Part shown: positions 1 through 6,712 of the stretch, one piece after another
How positions within the stretch are numbered: the first letter of the stretch is position 1
How the letters are laid out: each line of letters begins with the position of its first letter
Origin: JAIPEK01 sp041685935
GTDB taxonomy: Bacteria; Desulfobacterota; Desulfobacteria; Desulfobacterales; Desulfobacteraceae
Length of the DNA stretch: 12,468 nucleotides
Assembly (NCBI GenBank): GCA_041685935.1
Contig: JAWLES010000064.1
Coordinates: 1-12,468, forward strand
Reading direction: 5' to 3'
Notes under the pieces: model-generated
What the model saw: the letters and a program-made list of their open reading frames with translations, nothing else
Databases searched by the model: none
Told to the model about the DNA's origin: nothing
Translations under genes and position numbers: made by a program

Positions 1-120
1 CACATCCTCTATGAACGCCTCCACGTTCGCGTAATCCTCTTTTGAAAACCCGAGCCCCCTTTGGGTGGTTTCCACGACCCTTGCTTCCGCCTCCTTTGAT
101 GGATACTGATATATCTCCAT
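1..120 (-). CDS. hisD: Histidinol dehydrogenase, N-terminal 40 codons (partial, runs off left edge)
   Basis: An open frame on the minus strand starts with ATG at 118-120 and stays open to base 1, giving 40 residues that begin MEIYQYPSKEAEARVVETTQ. The start is supported by a Shine-Dalgarno-like AGGAAGGA about 7 bases upstream. The pattern M-x-I-x-x-YPSKEAE, followed by a RGLGFSKEDY stretch and an acidic helix (VEAFIEDV), resembles the amino-terminal helical segment of HisD, the NAD-dependent zinc enzyme that oxidises L-histidinol to L-histidine in the last two steps of histidine synthesis. Catalytic residues lie outside the window, so this rests only on the N-terminus. A histidine role fits the HisH-HisF gene at 4085-5671. 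The gene follows the kinase-like gene on the same strand after about 100 bases and may have its own promoter. Confidence 0.62.
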   Translation of the reverse strand, partial: MEIYQYPSKEAEARVVETTQRGLGFSKEDYANVEAFIEDV

Positions 121-143
121 GCGTGTTTCCTTCCTGCAAATAC

Positions 144-172
144 TTTATAGTTTCAGTTTTCACTTTACAAAA
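144..172 (-). promoter_or_regulatory. Candidate promoter for hisD
   Basis: On the minus strand a TATAAA hexamer (149-144) lies 17 bases downstream of TTTTGT (172-167). The predicted transcript would start about 15-20 bases before the AGGAAGGA ribosome site of the gene starting at 120. The -10 is good and the -35 is poor, so the call is weak; read-through from the kinase-like gene is also possible. Confidence 0.25.
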
Positions 173-221
173 GCAACAAATTACCAGACCGGCTGCAAAA
201 TGTCGATAGGATTTGTGTCTC

Positions 222-2342
222 TCAGGCGGCAGGAAGCCGGATCACGAAACAGGTTCCCGTCCCGTCTTTTCCGGACTGGACAGCCATTTCTCCGCCGTGC
301 TCGTCCACCACGATGAAATAGCTGACCGACAGTCCCAGGCCGGTTTCCCTGTCCATCTCCCCGGGAGTAAAAAAAGGTTCGAAAACCAGCCGGGCGCTTT
401 CCTCGTCCATGGCCGGCCCGTTGTCCTCGATTTCCGTACGGATCATTTTTTTCTCTTCAAGGACGCGAATGGTCAGAACAGGAGAATCCGGGGTTTTGCC
501 AGGTCCGTAAAGCGAAGCGATCCGATGCTTAATAAGATTGAAAAATACCTGCTGGATTTTATCTCCCCAGCAGAGGATGCTGGGCACTTTCTTTTCATAT
601 TCCCGCACAAAGCGGAGACCGGAAAGATCGTATCGTTCATTGAGATCATAGTCACTGGCGGCAAGCTCAATGGTCCGGTCCATCAGTTCCGGGATTTCCT
701 GAAGCGATTTTTCCGATCCCCCTCCGTCTGCAAACGCCATCATGTTGTCTACCACCCTGGATGCACGCTCACCCTGGATGATGATTTTTTCAAGGATGTC
801 CGTGGCCTGCACAGCCTCCATAAAGGACCGTACCGATTCCATGGTGGTTCCGGCTTCCAGGGCCGCCCTGGTATTGGAGGGCAGATCACGGGTCAGCCGC
901 TGCTTGACCAGCTGCGCGTTCTGAACCATGCCTGTTATGGGATTGTTCATCTCCAGTGCGATCCCGGCGGCAAGGCTTCCCACGGCACCTTTTTTGTCCG
1001 CCTGTATTACCGCCTGCTCGGCCTGCTTGAGTGTGGAAATATCTATCACCGAAACGATCCCCACTGTTTCTCCCTGCATCAGGGCGGTGTCTCCCTCGAT
1101 GAATACCCATTTTTCAATTCCCTGTTTGGTGACAATCCTGGCCTCGTAACCTGAAACCACCTTTTCGCCCGCCTGGCGCATCAAACCCCTCTCCCTGACA
1201 ATGCCCGAATACTCATCCGCTGCCACCTGCCAGAATTTCATTTTAAGCAGCTCGTTTTCGGCATACCCGCTGATGGTCTCACATGCCTTGTTGGCATAGA
1301 TAATCCGCTCGCCCCTGACCACCATAATACCCATGGAAGTACTTTCCGACAGTGTTCTGAATTTGTACTCACTTTCCCTGAGCCGCTTTTCCCATCTTTT
1401 CCTGTCACTTATATCCACGACAATGCCGCGCCACCCGACAAACTCTCTTTTCCTGTATACCGACCCGAGCTGAAACAGCACCGGAAAAGTAGTCCCGTCC
1501 TTTCGCACGGCCTCAAACTCCATTGTTCCGGCACTGTTTTCCTGGACCTTTTTCTGAAGTTCCTTTACCGCCTTCTCCTTTCCGTCGGAGGCAATGATAC
1601 TGAAGCCGTTCACACCTGCTGCAATGTCCGCTTCAGTATACCCGAACATCTCTGCCGCCTTTTTGTTTACATATGTGATGTCGAAATTAATATCAGTCTC
1701 CAGCAGCCCTTCAGGCAAAAGCTCTGCCGTATTTCTGAACCTCTGCTCACTCTGCTTGAGTTCATCCATGTTTTTTTTCCGCTCGATTGCCAAGGCCACC
1801 TGGTCGGAAACCGATACAAACATATCAAAATCCCGGCCTGAAAAATGACGGGCGTCCGTGTAGCTCTGAACCGCCATCACGCCGATCACCTTTCCTGCGA
1901 CCTTTAGCGGAAAACCCGCCCAGATTTCAGGTATGGTTCCGATCACCAGGCTCTGATCAGCCAGTTCCTGATAAATCGCCTCTTTATCCATAAAAACCGG
2001 AGTTTTCTCTGCAATGACTTTCCTGACAAGCAGGCGATCTTCAGTAAGGTTTTCCCCGGAGATCCCTGTAACGGTATTGTAATCATCCTTGAAACAGGGA
2101 AACCTGATTTGCCGCCCGTCTTTGTCAACAATGGCGATAAAAAAGCAGGGAAGGTCGATGAACCGGTTAAGGCAGTAATGAATGGATTCATACAGCTCAT
2201 CAAGGTTCACGGTGGTATTTACGGCATTGGATATATCAAACAGAATCTGGATTCGCTTTTCAGAGCTGCGCTGCATCACCAGCTTTTTTTTCAGTGCCAG
2301 TACCTGTTTTTCAAGATCCCTGTATGACGGTTTTTTATCCAT
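222..2342 (-). CDS. GAF-PAS-PAS sensor with degenerate histidine-kinase core (probable pseudokinase)
   Basis: A 706-residue cytoplasmic protein with no membrane segment. Domains in order: short coiled coil (about 5-30), GAF sensor (about 30-188), PAS with PAC (about 198-316), second PAS (about 325-440), then a HisKA-like and HATPase_c-like region (about 448-704). The F box (FEPFF, 654-658) and G2 box (GLGL, 668-671) are intact. However, the H-box, normally A-H-E-x-N-N-P, reads ALEMNNP with Leu463 in place of the phosphoacceptor His; the N-box NLxxN has His606 in place of the second Asn; and the G1 box DxGxG reads DNGPA with Ala644. Canonical autophosphorylation is therefore unlikely; a sensing, scaffold or regulatory role is my inference. 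ATG at 2342 is chosen over an in-frame TTG two codons upstream; neither has a strong ribosome site. It lies 29 bases after the ParB-RAM gene, so the two are probably co-transcribed. Confidence 0.88.
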   Translation of the reverse strand: MDKKPSYRDLEKQVLALKKKLVMQRSSEKRIQILFDISNAVNTTVNLDELYESIHYCLNRFIDLPCFFIAIVDKDGRQIRFPCFKDDYNTVTGISGENLTEDRLLVRKVIAEKTPVFMDKEAIYQELADQSLVIGTIPEIWAGFPLKVAGKVIGVMAVQSYTDARHFSGRDFDMFVSVSDQVALAIERKKNMDELKQSEQRFRNTAELLPEGLLETDINFDITYVNKKAAEMFGYTEADIAAGVNGFSIIASDGKEKAVKELQKKVQENSAGTMEFEAVRKDGTTFPVLFQLGSVYRKREFVGWRGIVVDISDRKRWEKRLRESEYKFRTLSESTSMGIMVVRGERIIYANKACETISGYAENELLKMKFWQVAADEYSGIVRERGLMRQAGEKVVSGYEARIVTKQGIEKWVFIEGDTALMQGETVGIVSVIDISTLKQAEQAVIQADKKGAVGSLAAGIALEMNNPITGMVQNAQLVKQRLTRDLPSNTRAALEAGTTMESVRSFMEAVQATDILEKIIIQGERASRVVDNMMAFADGGGSEKSLQEIPELMDRTIELAASDYDLNERYDLSGLRFVREYEKKVPSILCWGDKIQQVFFNLIKHRIASLYGPGKTPDSPVLTIRVLEEKKMIRTEIEDNGPAMDEESARLVFEPFFTPGEMDRETGLGLSVSYFIVVDEHGGEMAVQSGKDGTGTCFVIRLPAA

Positions 2343-2371
2343 TCTCAAGCTTTACCCGCTTCTGCGCCCTT

Positions 2372-3481
2372 TTAAACAAGCAGATTGCCTATCTTTTCCT
2401 TTTCCCTGGAAATACCCGGTATCACCGTTTGTGTGCTTGAAATACCCGGAATGGTCCTGATCCGCTTTTCCACATATTCGGCGATCACTTCTGCGTCCGA
2501 AGCCAGAAGATCGCGGTTCAAGGTTATTTTTGCAATAATATCGATGGTGCCGTGAACCGAATGGACTTCCTGGATGCCCTCAAGACGGAAAATCCGGTCC
2601 ACAAGCTTGCTTTCCTTTGCAGAAGGCTCGGTGTTGATCAGGATAAAAGCTGAAATGGCACGCTTCATCTCGGGGTATTCAGGCCGGCTCTTCTCCAGCA
2701 TCTCTTCCCGGAATGTCTCCATATCCTCAGGTATGAGTCTGGATATGCCGATCCCGTATTTCCGGTCGGATTTCCGGTCCCAGTGATGAAAAGTGACGTA
2801 GGCATACAGATCCGAAACGGTCCGTTCAGGGAAACGGCTGATCAGCTGCCCGTTTTTTATAATCATGACCAGGGGAAGATAGATTGTGTTGTACCAGTCT
2901 TCCGCAGCTTTTTTGAAATCCACATCCTTCTTCAGGGTCTGGTTGAGATACTCCATGTGTTTTTGAATCTGGTTTTCCAGATACCGGTATTTCCCCACCT
3001 CGGTCAGGGTTATGTCGTCTTTCAGCCCGGTTTTTTCGTAAAACCTGAGTCTTTCCCTGTATAACAGGTTTTCAAACGTATTCTTGGACGACAGAACCTC
3101 GGTCACCCTGGCTTCAATCTCATCCCTTCCTATCTCTTTTGCCGCAGCCACCCGGTGATTTCCATCCAGAATATAGTAGTCGTTCCGGATCTGGTAGAGT
3201 TTCACCGGGGGCAAAGGCTTTTTGCCGACCATAGCGCTTTTGATATCCTGGAACCGCTGATTGCCCTCACGGTTTTTCAGGTGGAACCGGTTGTCAAAGT
3301 CCTGGTATCTGCCCACGCTCCCTACGATTTCATCAAGTTTGACATACTTCAGGCCGCGATCCACAAATTCAATGTCCTCTTCAGCCGCCTGCTCCTCGTT
3401 GAATGACTTGACCTGGCCGGGCGCAGTGCCGTTACCATATTCCTTGAACGCTTTTTTAAAAAATTTTATCATATCCAGCAT
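2372..3481 (-). CDS. ParB-like domain protein fused to an Lrp/AsnC-type RAM ligand-binding domain
   Basis: A 369-residue soluble protein. Residues about 45-128 form a ParB/sulfiredoxin-like fold with the signature ILDGNHRVAAA (105-114), a region used for nucleotide or phosphate binding in that superfamily. The segment just before it (VGSVGRYQDFD, 53-63) and a middle part with FPERTVSDLYAYV (217-229) recall ParB-like proteins carrying DUF4032-type segments, though I hold this loosely. Residues about 273-357 look like the RAM (AsnC/Lrp C-terminal) domain: a beta-alpha-beta-beta-alpha-beta pattern containing GIQEVHSVHGTIDIIAKI. No helix-turn-helix of the Lrp kind is evident, so this is not an ordinary Lrp regulator. 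The ATG at 3481 lacks a Shine-Dalgarno; a second ATG three codons in is possible. It heads the minus-strand cluster with the kinase-like gene. Function is unknown; ligand-responsive regulation is inferred. Confidence 0.82.
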   Translation of the reverse strand: MLDMIKFFKKAFKEYGNGTAPGQVKSFNEEQAAEEDIEFVDRGLKYVKLDEIVGSVGRYQDFDNRFHLKNREGNQRFQDIKSAMVGKKPLPPVKLYQIRNDYYILDGNHRVAAAKEIGRDEIEARVTEVLSSKNTFENLLYRERLRFYEKTGLKDDITLTEVGKYRYLENQIQKHMEYLNQTLKKDVDFKKAAEDWYNTIYLPLVMIIKNGQLISRFPERTVSDLYAYVTFHHWDRKSDRKYGIGISRLIPEDMETFREEMLEKSRPEYPEMKRAISAFILINTEPSAKESKLVDRIFRLEGIQEVHSVHGTIDIIAKITLNRDLLASDAEVIAEYVEKRIRTIPGISSTQTVIPGISREKEKIGNLLV

Positions 3482-3489
3482 CTGATTGG

Positions 3490-3530
3490 GGTATTAACAA
3501 GCAACTTTATATATTCTGTCAATTAATACC
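3490..3530. repeat. Perfect 8-bp inverted repeat GGTATTAA...TTAATACC, candidate operator
   Basis: GGTATTAA (3490-3497) and TTAATACC (3523-3530) are exact reverse complements with centres 33 bases apart, about three helical turns. One arm covers the putative -10 of the minus-strand promoter and the other sits immediately upstream of its -35. This spacing suits a dimeric or multimeric DNA-binding protein. The binding protein is unknown. Confidence 0.4.
3493..3522 (-). promoter_or_regulatory. Candidate promoter of the ParB-RAM/kinase-like operon, near-leaderless
   Basis: A consensus -35 TTGACA (3522-3517, minus strand) is followed after 18 bases by GTTAAT (3498-3493). Transcription would start near 3486, about five bases before the ATG at 3481, which has no Shine-Dalgarno. 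The message may thus be nearly leaderless. An alternative -10 (TATAAA in the A/T-rich stretch around 3505-3512) lacks a good -35. Confidence 0.42.
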
Positions 3531-3591
3531 ATGATCCGGCAATTTGTTAAAGCACTTATAAAAAGTGTGCAGGACCGGACAAAGTTAACAT

Positions 3592-3621
3592 TTGAAATGG
3601 TTATTTGTTTGATGGTATAGT
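3592..3621 (+). promoter_or_regulatory. Sigma70-type promoter for fadM-hisHF-maoC
   Basis: TTGAAA (3592-3597) and TATAGT (3616-3621) are separated by 18 bases, each matching five of six consensus positions. The expected start near 3628 gives a leader of about 30 bases that carries AAGGAG at 3650-3655, five bases clear of the ATG at 3660. It is divergent from the ParB-RAM promoter, with about 70 bases between the two -35 boxes. That interval includes a small dyad CACTT-N5-AAGTG (3553-3567). Confidence 0.6.
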
Positions 3622-3659
3622 AAGCATTTTTAATTGATGCATGCCTGACAAGGAGAGAA

Positions 3660-4085
3660 ATGGAACCTGAAATCAAAATCAGAGGATATCATACAGATCT
3701 GTACCAGCACGTTAACAACGCACGGTATCTCGAATTTCTGGAAGAGGCCAGATGGCAGTTGGTGGACGACTACCTGGATCTGGACTACTTTTTTACCCAG
3801 GGCTACTTTTTCTTTGTGGTGAATATCAATATATCCTACAAAGGCCAGGCCAAAGTGAACGACGTGGTTGCCATCAAGACCGGGCTTGTGAAAACAGGCA
3901 ACAAGAGTGCGGTTTTCCGGCAGTATGTGTTTAACAAAACCACCAACACCATGTGCGCGGAAGCCGACATCACCTTTGTGATCGCTGATATGACCGGAAA
4001 AGCCCTGAAGCTCGAGGGAGACCTCAAGGAGCTCATTGAAAAGGTTCCAGGCGTAGATGAACTTGAATGGAGCTTTGACAACTGA
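3660..4085 (+). CDS. fadM: FadM/YbaW-like acyl-CoA thioesterase (4HBT hot-dog family)
   Basis: A 141-residue single hot-dog protein, the usual length for this family, expected to hydrolyse acyl-CoA thioesters in the cytosol. The N-terminal stretch GYHTDLYQHVNNARYLEFLE closely matches E. coli FadM (YbaW), a long-chain acyl-CoA thioesterase, with Asp13 in the catalytic position and His17-Val-Asn-Asn following. FVVNINISYKGQA (52-64) matches the central beta strand of the same protein, and a late ITFV strand with an LxLEGDLKE segment also agrees. An AAGGAG ribosome site fixes the start. Its stop overlaps the next start as TGATG, so translation is probably coupled to hisHF. Substrate in this organism is not shown; clearing of aberrant acyl-CoAs or release of fatty acids is an inference from the family and from the MaoC-like gene downstream. 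Confidence 0.85.
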   Translation: MEPEIKIRGYHTDLYQHVNNARYLEFLEEARWQLVDDYLDLDYFFTQGYFFFVVNINISYKGQAKVNDVVAIKTGLVKTGNKSAVFRQYVFNKTTNTMCAEADITFVIADMTGKALKLEGDLKELIEKVPGVDELEWSFDN

Positions 4086-5671
4086 TGATCACTCTGCTTG
4101 ACTACGGTGCCGGAAACGTCAGGAGCGTGATCAACTCCCTTTCCAAACTCGGTGAAACAGTAAAAATCGCCGGGTCCGCGGATGACATTCTTGCTGCGGA
4201 AAAACTGATCTTTCCCGGAGTGGGTCATTACGGAAGCATGATCCGTATCCTCAGGGAAAAAGGCTATATTGAGCCGTTAAAAAAATACCTGGAATCAGAC
4301 AGGCCGTTTCTAGGCATATGCCTTGGTTTTCAGGCCCTTTTCCAGGGCAGTCAGGAGTGGCCCGACCCGGAGGGCCTTTCCATCTTCAAGGGAACTGTGG
4401 AAAGGTTTAAAACAGACCTGAGCGTCCCCCATATCGGGTGGAACGGAATTCATTTAAAAAAACCGTCCTCCCTGTTTTCCGGTATCCGGCCTGATGAAAC
4501 CTTCTATTTTGTCCACTCCTATCATGTGGTGCCTGAGGATGAGTCAGTGATCCTCACCACCACGGAATACGGGTATCCCTTTGTCAGCGCCGTTCAGAAG
4601 GGCAACATCACCGGCACCCAGTTTCACCCGGAAAAGAGCGGACAGGCCGGCCTTGCGATTCTGAAAAACTTTGTCCATGATGAAGCCCGGAAAATGCATC
4701 CGCAGGCCGGCGCGCCCACAAGCGGTCTTGTCAAACGGATAGTGGCCTGTCTGGATGTAAGATCCAATGACGACGGCGACCTTGTGGTCACCAAAGGGGA
4801 CCAGTACGATGTCAGGGAAAAGGGAGACGTCAGGAACCTGGGAAAGCCGGTGGAACTGGCCAGGGACTATTACGAGCAGGGGGCGGACGAAATCACGTTC
4901 CTCAACATCACCGGATTCAGGGATTTTCCCCTTGAAGATCTTCCCATGATCGAGGTGCTCAAGAAAACATCCGAGAACGTGTTCGTGCCGCTGACCATCG
5001 GCGGGGGCATCCGGGATTATACGGACGCTTCCGGCAGGACGTATACCGCCCTGGAAGTTGCTGCAGCCTATTTCAGGGCAGGGGCTGACAAGGTATCCAT
5101 CGGCAGTGACGCGGTTTATTCGGTACAGGAATTTCTCGAAGCCGGGAGGAAATCCGGAGAGAGCGCCATTGAACAGATCTCCCGCGTATACGGAAACCAG
5201 GCCGTGGTGGTCTCTGTGGACCCGAGAAAAGTCTGGGTGAAATCTCCCGGGGATGCACCCCGGCACAAGGTGGTCCGCTCCTCTGAAACCGGACCGGCAG
5301 GGGAAAAATTCTGCTGGTACCAGTGCACGGTCAAGGGTGGCCGGGAAGGGCGGGATATAGACGCTGTGACCTTTGCAAAGGCGTGCGGGGAACTGGGGGC
5401 AGGCGAAATCCTTCTCAATTCCATTGACAGGGACGGCACCAACTCCGGGTTTGATCTCGAACTTGTCAACGCGGTGAAAGAAGCGGTCTCGATCCCGGTG
5501 ATCGCATCCAGCGGGGCCGGGTGTGAGCAGCACTTCCTTGAGGTGTTCACGGAAACCCGGACCGAAGCCGCCCTTGCCGCAGGGATTTTTCACAGAAAGG
5601 AGGTTCCGGTGCAAAAGGTGAAACAGTATCTCAAAGATCACGAGGTTGAGGTCCGGTATACTGGAGTGTAA
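4085..5671 (+). CDS. hisHF: Bifunctional imidazole glycerol phosphate synthase, HisH-HisF fusion (HIS7 type)
   Basis: A 528-residue single chain joining a glutamine amidotransferase (HisH, 1 to about 198) to a TIM-barrel cyclase (HisF, about 213-520). It uses glutamine-derived ammonia to convert PRFAR into imidazole glycerol phosphate and AICAR, linking histidine and purine synthesis. Visible residues: nucleophile Cys79 in GICLG, His181 and Glu183 in QFHPEKSG; cyclase Asp224 in ACLDV and Asp379 in VVVSVDP; phosphate-site motifs TIGGGI (304-309), IDRDGT (447-452) and ASSGAG (474-479). The HisF half has insertions absent from ordinary bacterial HisF and present in fungal/plant HIS7: after ACLDVR a segment with DGDLVVTKGDQYDVREKG, and around 384-420 a segment with GEKFCWYQCTVKGGREGRD. 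It resembles yeast HIS7 over its length. The linker (199-212) is short. Its start overlaps the fadM stop by one base, and maoC begins 3 bases after its stop. Confidence 0.96.
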   Translation: MITLLDYGAGNVRSVINSLSKLGETVKIAGSADDILAAEKLIFPGVGHYGSMIRILREKGYIEPLKKYLESDRPFLGICLGFQALFQGSQEWPDPEGLSIFKGTVERFKTDLSVPHIGWNGIHLKKPSSLFSGIRPDETFYFVHSYHVVPEDESVILTTTEYGYPFVSAVQKGNITGTQFHPEKSGQAGLAILKNFVHDEARKMHPQAGAPTSGLVKRIVACLDVRSNDDGDLVVTKGDQYDVREKGDVRNLGKPVELARDYYEQGADEITFLNITGFRDFPLEDLPMIEVLKKTSENVFVPLTIGGGIRDYTDASGRTYTALEVAAAYFRAGADKVSIGSDAVYSVQEFLEAGRKSGESAIEQISRVYGNQAVVVSVDPRKVWVKSPGDAPRHKVVRSSETGPAGEKFCWYQCTVKGGREGRDIDAVTFAKACGELGAGEILLNSIDRDGTNSGFDLELVNAVKEAVSIPVIASSGAGCEQHFLEVFTETRTEAALAAGIFHRKEVPVQKVKQYLKDHEVEVRYTGV

Positions 5672-5674
5672 CAT

Positions 5675-6622
5675 ATGGATACAGGGAACCGCAGCGCACA
5701 AGATGAAATTCGGCCTGGAAAACTCCCCGGCATTGCAGGGGTTTTCATCAAGGGTTTTTTTCTTTCCCTCTTGCGTCCCGGCGCCGGATCGATCCGCCGA
5801 ACCCCTGAAAAGGCAAAGTTCCGACTGGACAATGTCAGGATCGAACCCGGCAGGGTTGCACAATATGCAAAAGTGTGCGGGTTTCCAAAGAATGCTGACA
5901 ATGTTCCGGTCACCTTTTGCCAGACACTTTTTACCCCTCTCATGGGACTCTACTTCACATCCGGATTCTTCCCTGCAAGCCCCATGGGCCTGATACACAC
6001 GGGCCAGACATGTGAACGCATTCATCCGCTCCGGCCCGGGGAGACAGTGGATCTTTTCCTTGCCATGGAATCGGCCCGAACCGTGGAAAAGGGGCTCGAG
6101 ATTACATTCAGCCAGATGGTGTCAGCACAAGGGAAGCATGTCTGGAAAGGCAGCTCCACCTTTCTTCTCAAGCGAAAAGGATACGGCGGACAGAAGAAGG
6201 CCGGAGCAGAAGAGGAACAGGAATTTACTCCGTTTGCCGCGTTTGACGTCCCTGCAGGCACGGGCCGCAGGTATGCAGCCGTATCAGGAGACTACAATCC
6301 CCACCATGTCTCCGGGCTTGCAGCCAGACTCATGGGATTCAGGACGCCAATCGCCCACGGCATGTGGACAATGGCCCGGTGCGCTGCTGAAATTGAAAAA
6401 CTTTTTAATTTTAAAGAAGAGGGGATTCAAATCAAGGCCTCGTTTAAAAAGCCTGTGTTCATCCCGTCCAGGGTATCCCTTTCCTGCCGCCGGGATGCCG
6501 GAATCTCCTTTGTTCTGGAAAACGAACAAACCGGACTTCCGCACCTCCGGGGCCAGGCCCTTTCCGGAAACAAAAAAAGAATGAAGGGCCTCGGAGACAA
6601 GGCAGCAGACGATCCGGTGTAA
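5675..6622 (+). CDS. MaoC-like (R)-specific enoyl-CoA hydratase, probable double hot-dog
   Basis: A 315-residue protein whose C-terminal half (about 185-300) carries the hydratase-2 signature YAAVSGDYNPHH followed by a GF-x-x-PIAHGM stretch. Asp206 and His211 have the D-x4-H spacing of PhaJ/MaoC catalytic residues. The N-terminal half (about 50-168) looks like a second, non-catalytic hot-dog, as in eukaryotic-type hydratase 2 and related two-hot-dog proteins. The expected reaction is reversible hydration of trans-2-enoyl-CoA to (R)-3-hydroxyacyl-CoA; the real substrate is unknown. The start has GGAG eight bases upstream, inside the end of hisHF, and lies three bases after its stop, so the gene is the third cistron of the fadM operon. 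The last 15 residues are basic and look disordered. Dehydration of (3R)-hydroxyacyl chains is the alternative direction. Confidence 0.82.
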   Translation: MDTGNRSAQDEIRPGKLPGIAGVFIKGFFLSLLRPGAGSIRRTPEKAKFRLDNVRIEPGRVAQYAKVCGFPKNADNVPVTFCQTLFTPLMGLYFTSGFFPASPMGLIHTGQTCERIHPLRPGETVDLFLAMESARTVEKGLEITFSQMVSAQGKHVWKGSSTFLLKRKGYGGQKKAGAEEEQEFTPFAAFDVPAGTGRRYAAVSGDYNPHHVSGLAARLMGFRTPIAHGMWTMARCAAEIEKLFNFKEEGIQIKASFKKPVFIPSRVSLSCRRDAGISFVLENEQTGLPHLRGQALSGNKKRMKGLGDKAADDPV

Positions 6623-6642
6623 CCTGAAAGCGGATTCAAATG

Positions 6643-6659
6643 CCGGTAGGTTATACCGG
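6643..6659. terminator. Weak hairpin between convergent genes
   Basis: CCGGTA (6643-6648) and TACCGG (6654-6659) form a 6-bp perfect stem with a five-base loop in the 90-base gap between the maoC stop and the SprT-like stop. No clear T-tract follows on either strand, so a terminator role is only plausible from its position between converging genes. Confidence 0.22.
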
Positions 6660-6712
6660 TTCGGCTGATGCCGGGAATATGGCACGGACTTTCATATACC
6701 CCGCCCTGTCAC

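Noticed and set aside
213..1154. A 313-codon plus-strand open frame
   Set aside because: It is antisense to the kinase C-terminal half, whose domain motifs are clear; the product has no recognisable pattern.
3553..3570. Small dyad CACTT-N5-AAGTG between the divergent promoters as a defined operator
   Set aside because: Only five paired bases in an AT-rich region; too short to claim beyond chance.
4544..6025. A 493-codon open frame on the minus strand opposite hisHF and the start of maoC
   Set aside because: Its translation has no recognisable domain, is rich in Gly/Pro/His/Arg as expected for an antisense shadow, and it lies opposite strongly conserved HisHF.
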